The notes beneath the pieces are model-generated. The model did no database searches and had not been told where the DNA came from. It saw only the letters and a program-made list of their open reading frames with translations. Source: Kaistia defluvii (GTDB taxonomy: Bacteria > Pseudomonadota > Alphaproteobacteria > Rhizobiales > Kaistiaceae). From it: a stretch of 64,000 bases of DNA. Shown here piece after piece: positions 61,444 to 64,000 of this stretch; within the stretch, counting starts at the first letter, position 1, and each line of letters begins with the position of its first letter. The stretch lies in NCBI RefSeq assembly GCF_040548815.1, contig NZ_JBEPSM010000003.1, positions 62,001 to 126,000 of the forward strand, written 5' to 3'. The position numbers and the translations under genes were made by a program.

Positions 61444-62850
61444 ATGACCGGAACCCAAGAAAAGAAGCGCGTCTTCATCAAGACCTATGGTTGCCAGATG
61501 AACGTCTACGATTCCGATCGTATGGCGGATGCTCTGGCAAGCGATGGCTACGAAGCGACCGACCGGGTCGATAACGCCGACCTCATCCTGCTCAACACCT
61601 GCCATATCCGCGAAAAGGCGGCCGAGAAGGTGTATTCCGAGCTCGGGCGCCTGCGCGTGATGAAGGAGGAGGCGGCCCGCAACGGCCGTCAGCTCACCGT
61701 GGGCGTGACCGGCTGCGTCGCGCAGGCCGAGGGTGCCGAGATCGCAAGGCGCGCCCCGGTGGTCGATCTCGTGGTCGGGCCGCAATCCTATCAGCACCTG
61801 CCGCAGCTGCTGCGCGATGTCGGCGGCGGCAAGCGGGCGGTCGAGACGGAATTCGCGCTCGCCGAGAAATTCGAGCGCCTGCCCGCGGCGACGAAGGAGC
61901 GGACCCGCGCCCGCGGCGTCACGGCTTTCCTCACCATTCAGGAAGGCTGCGACAAGTTCTGCACCTTCTGCGTCGTGCCTTATACGCGAGGCGCGGAGGT
62001 TTCCCGTCCGGTCGACATGATCGTCGCCGAAGCGACGCGGCTGGCCGATGCCGGCGTGCGCGAGGTGACGCTGCTCGGCCAGAATGTCAATGCCTGGCAT
62101 GGCGTCGGCACGGACGGCCGCGAATGGGGCCTTGGTCAGCTGCTCTATCGCCTGGCCGAGATTCCCGGCCTCGACCGGCTGCGCTATACTACCAGCCATC
62201 CCCGCGACATGGACGATGCGCTCATCGAGGCGCATCGCGACCTGCCGGCGCTGATGCCCTATCTGCATCTGCCGGTGCAAGCGGGCTCCGACCGGATTCT
62301 CGCGGCGATGAATCGCAAGCACAAGGCGGACGATTATCTTCGTCTGGTCGACCGCATCCGCGCCACGCGCTCCGATATCGCACTGTCCTCCGATTTCATC
62401 GTCGGTTTTCCCGGCGAGACGGACGAGGATTTCGAGGCGACGATGCGGCTGGTCGAGACCGTCGGCTATGCCGCCGCCTATTCGTTCAAATACAGCCCGC
62501 GTCCCGGCACGCCGGCCGCCAACCATGCCGGCCATGTCGACGACCGGCGCATGTCGGAGCGGCTTTCGCGTCTCCAGGCACTTATTCTCGACCAGCAGAC
62601 ACAATTCAACCGCTCGAGCGTTGGGACGGTCATGGACGTGCTGTTCGAGAAGTCGGGCCGCATGCCGGGCCAGCTGATGGGGCGTTCGCCCTATCTGCAG
62701 GCCGTCCTGGTCGACGCCGACACCAGCCGCATCGGAACGATCGGCCGGGTCGTCATCGATAGTCTGGGTTCGAATTCCCTGTTTGGCACCCTGGTCGAGC
62801 CGGATGTCCGGCCGGCCGCGACACAAAGCACCGTGGAGGTCATTACGTGA
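61444..62850 (+). CDS. miaB: tRNA-2-methylthio-N6-dimethylallyladenosine synthase
   Basis: 468 residues. UPF0004 domain Cys17, Cys53 and Cys91 ([23 protein letters not shown]) for the second cluster; radical-[11 protein letters not shown] near 169-176; a C-terminal TRAM domain ending with GTLVEPDV. It methylthiolates i6A37 in tRNAs. It overlaps phoH by 4 bp. Confidence 0.98.
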   Translation: MTGTQEKKRVFIKTYGCQMNVYDSDRMADALASDGYEATDRVDNADLILLNTCHIREKAAEKVYSELGRLRVMKEEAARNGRQLTVGVTGCVAQAEGAEIARRAPVVDLVVGPQSYQHLPQLLRDVGGGKRAVETEFALAEKFERLPAATKERTRARGVTAFLTIQEGCDKFCTFCVVPYTRGAEVSRPVDMIVAEATRLADAGVREVTLLGQNVNAWHGVGTDGREWGLGQLLYRLAEIPGLDRLRYTTSHPRDMDDALIEAHRDLPALMPYLHLPVQAGSDRILAAMNRKHKADDYLRLVDRIRATRSDIALSSDFIVGFPGETDEDFEATMRLVETVGYAAAYSFKYSPRPGTPAANHAGHVDDRRMSERLSRLQALILDQQTQFNRSSVGTVMDVLFEKSGRMPGQLMGRSPYLQAVLVDADTSRIGTIGRVVIDSLGSNSLFGTLVEPDVRPAATQSTVEVIT

Positions 62851-63932
62851 ATGCACGCTCCCATACGCCATCCGGTTTGCCGGGTGGCCGCGCCGCCGAC
62901 ATGTCGCACGCATCCGACATCACCCATGTCGTGATCGCCTTTGACGATAACCGGTTGGCGAGCGAGCTCCTTGGCCAGTTCGACCAGAACCTCGCCATCC
63001 TCGAGCAGAAGCTCGGGGTCGAGGCGGTCGCGCGTGGCAACCAGGTGACGGTGCGTGGCCGTCCGGAAGCCTGCGCCCAGGCGCGGCTTGCGCTCGACCT
63101 GCTCTATGTCCGACTGCAGCAGGGCCACGAGGTCGGCCCCGCCGATGTCGAGGGCGCCATCCGCATGGCGATCGCCGATGACGAGCAGCTGAGCCTGCCG
63201 AGCCTGGAGCCGAAGGGCCGGCTGGCCATGGCGCAGATCTCGACCCGCCGCCGCACCGTCATGGCCCGCAACCCGGCACAAGACGCCTATATCCGCGCCA
63301 TGGACCGGGCCGAGCTGGTGTTCGGCATGGGGCCGGCCGGTACCGGCAAGACCTATCTCGCGGTCGCCTATGCCGCCGCGCTGATCGAGCGCGGCGACGT
63401 CTCGCGGCTGATCCTGTCCCGTCCGGCGGTCGAGGCCGGCGAACGGCTCGGCTTCCTGCCCGGCGACATGAAGGAGAAGGTCGATCCCTATCTCCGCCCG
63501 CTCTATGACGCGCTCTATGACATGATGCCGCCCGACAAGGTCGAGCGCGGCCTCACCTCCGGCATGATCGAAGTCGCCCCGCTCGCCTTCATGCGCGGGC
63601 GGACTTTGGCCAATGCGGTCGTCATCCTCGACGAGGCGCAGAACACCACCTCGATGCAGATGAAGATGTTCCTGACCCGGCTCGGCGAAGGCTCGCGCAT
63701 GATCGTCACAGGCGATCCGACCCAGGTCGATCTGCCGCCGGGACAGATTTCCGGCCTGGCGGAGGCGAGCGAATTGCTGCGCGACGTGCCGGGCATCGTC
63801 CAGATCAAGTTCACCGATGTCGACGTCGTGCGCCATCCGCTGGTCGGCCGCATCGTGCGCGCCTATGACAAGGCGCCGCCGCGTCCGGTCCAGCCGCCGG
63901 CACGCGGTCCCCGGTCGGGAGGCCAGGCATGA
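62847..63932 (+). CDS. phoH: PhoH family ATPase
   Basis: 361 residues from a GTG in the miaB stop overlap. An N-terminal KH-like region (40-95), then the P-loop [16 protein letters not shown] near 160-175 and Walker [19 protein letters not shown], with [22 protein letters not shown]. PhoH-like proteins are RNA helicase-like ATPases of uncertain role, encoded beside ybeY and miaB, which suggests RNA or ribosome maturation. The tail after 345 is Pro-rich and basic. Confidence 0.95.
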   Translation: MNARSHTPSGLPGGRAADMSHASDITHVVIAFDDNRLASELLGQFDQNLAILEQKLGVEAVARGNQVTVRGRPEACAQARLALDLLYVRLQQGHEVGPADVEGAIRMAIADDEQLSLPSLEPKGRLAMAQISTRRRTVMARNPAQDAYIRAMDRAELVFGMGPAGTGKTYLAVAYAAALIERGDVSRLILSRPAVEAGERLGFLPGDMKEKVDPYLRPLYDALYDMMPPDKVERGLTSGMIEVAPLAFMRGRTLANAVVILDEAQNTTSMQMKMFLTRLGEGSRMIVTGDPTQVDLPPGQISGLAEASELLRDVPGIVQIKFTDVDVVRHPLVGRIVRAYDKAPPRPVQPPARGPRSGGQA

Positions 63933-64000
63933 GCGTCGATACCGTGCCGATCGCGATCGACCTGCTGGTCGAGGCCGGCGACTGGCCCGAAGAGGACCAA
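63929..64000 (+). CDS. ybeY: Endoribonuclease YbeY, first 24 residues, cut by window edge
   Basis: ATG at 63929 overlaps the phoH stop by 4 bp and opens VDTVPIAIDLLVEAGDWP, the typical YbeY N-terminus. The catalytic His motif is outside the window. YbeY matures 16S rRNA and is conserved after phoH. Confidence 0.85.
   Translation, partial: MSVDTVPIAIDLLVEAGDWPEEDQ

Overview
This window is core chromosome from a GC-rich alphaproteobacterium, most likely of the order Hyphomicrobiales (Rhizobiales). The evidence is gene order and gene content: hemE / RP001-type gene / maf / aroE / coaE / dnaQ / secB; hslV-hslU beside hisB-H-A-F-E and coaA; mutS-glnD-murJ-trpS; and fur-plsC-miaB-phoH-ybeY. OlsB, PmtA-like, FzlA-like, DUF1402 and NDUFA9-like proteins and an Irr-type iron box point the same way. 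The genus cannot be fixed by eye. No phage, insertion sequence, CRISPR array, rRNA or tRNA gene was recognised.

Layout. 1-5716: mnmE (partial), a DUF255 thioredoxin-like gene, rho, hemJ and hemE; all except the DUF255 gene point left. 5717-6150: an AT-richer gap that is probably the chromosomal origin of replication. It carries a perfect CtrA box, DnaA-box-like sites and five GANTC sites. 6151-13497: genes transcribed away from the gap (PPDK regulator, maf, aroE, coaE, dnaQ; then Tim44-like, mltA, smr, xre), with secB opposing. 13505-16535: a DUF1402 secreted protein and the HslUV protease. 16732-23710: histidine operon with coaA, a cation-efflux pump, grpE and a TRIC-type channel. 23770-34686: olsB, comM, gshB, yraN, rsmI, an LpoA-like lipoprotein, a repeat-filled gap, hemW, rdgB, rph, hrcA. 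34764-46710: an NDUFA9-like protein, uppP, an FzlA-like GST, queG, a second repeat gap, gpmA, dapB, pyrF, a PmtA-like methyltransferase, dnaJ, dnaK, alkB, pncA. 46774-64000: maeB, then a long rightward run mutS-glnD-murJ-trpS-usp-nifU-tsaB-rimI-fur-olsA/plsC-miaB-phoH-ybeY (partial).

How they work together. Chaperones and stress proteolysis (DnaK, DnaJ, GrpE, HrcA, HslUV) are spread over three loci, with candidate RpoH promoters in front of dnaK, hslV and grpE. Envelope functions (UppP, MurJ, MltA, the DUF1402 protein, the LpoA-like protein, FzlA) and membrane lipid modification (OlsB, OlsA-like, PmtA-like) are well represented. Iron and heme are covered by HemE, HemJ, HemW, an Nfu scaffold with an Irr-type box, and a Fur/Mur regulator. 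I found no new multi-gene defence or mobile system. The strongest non-coding signals are the probable origin, the iron box, and several families of palindromic intergenic repeats.
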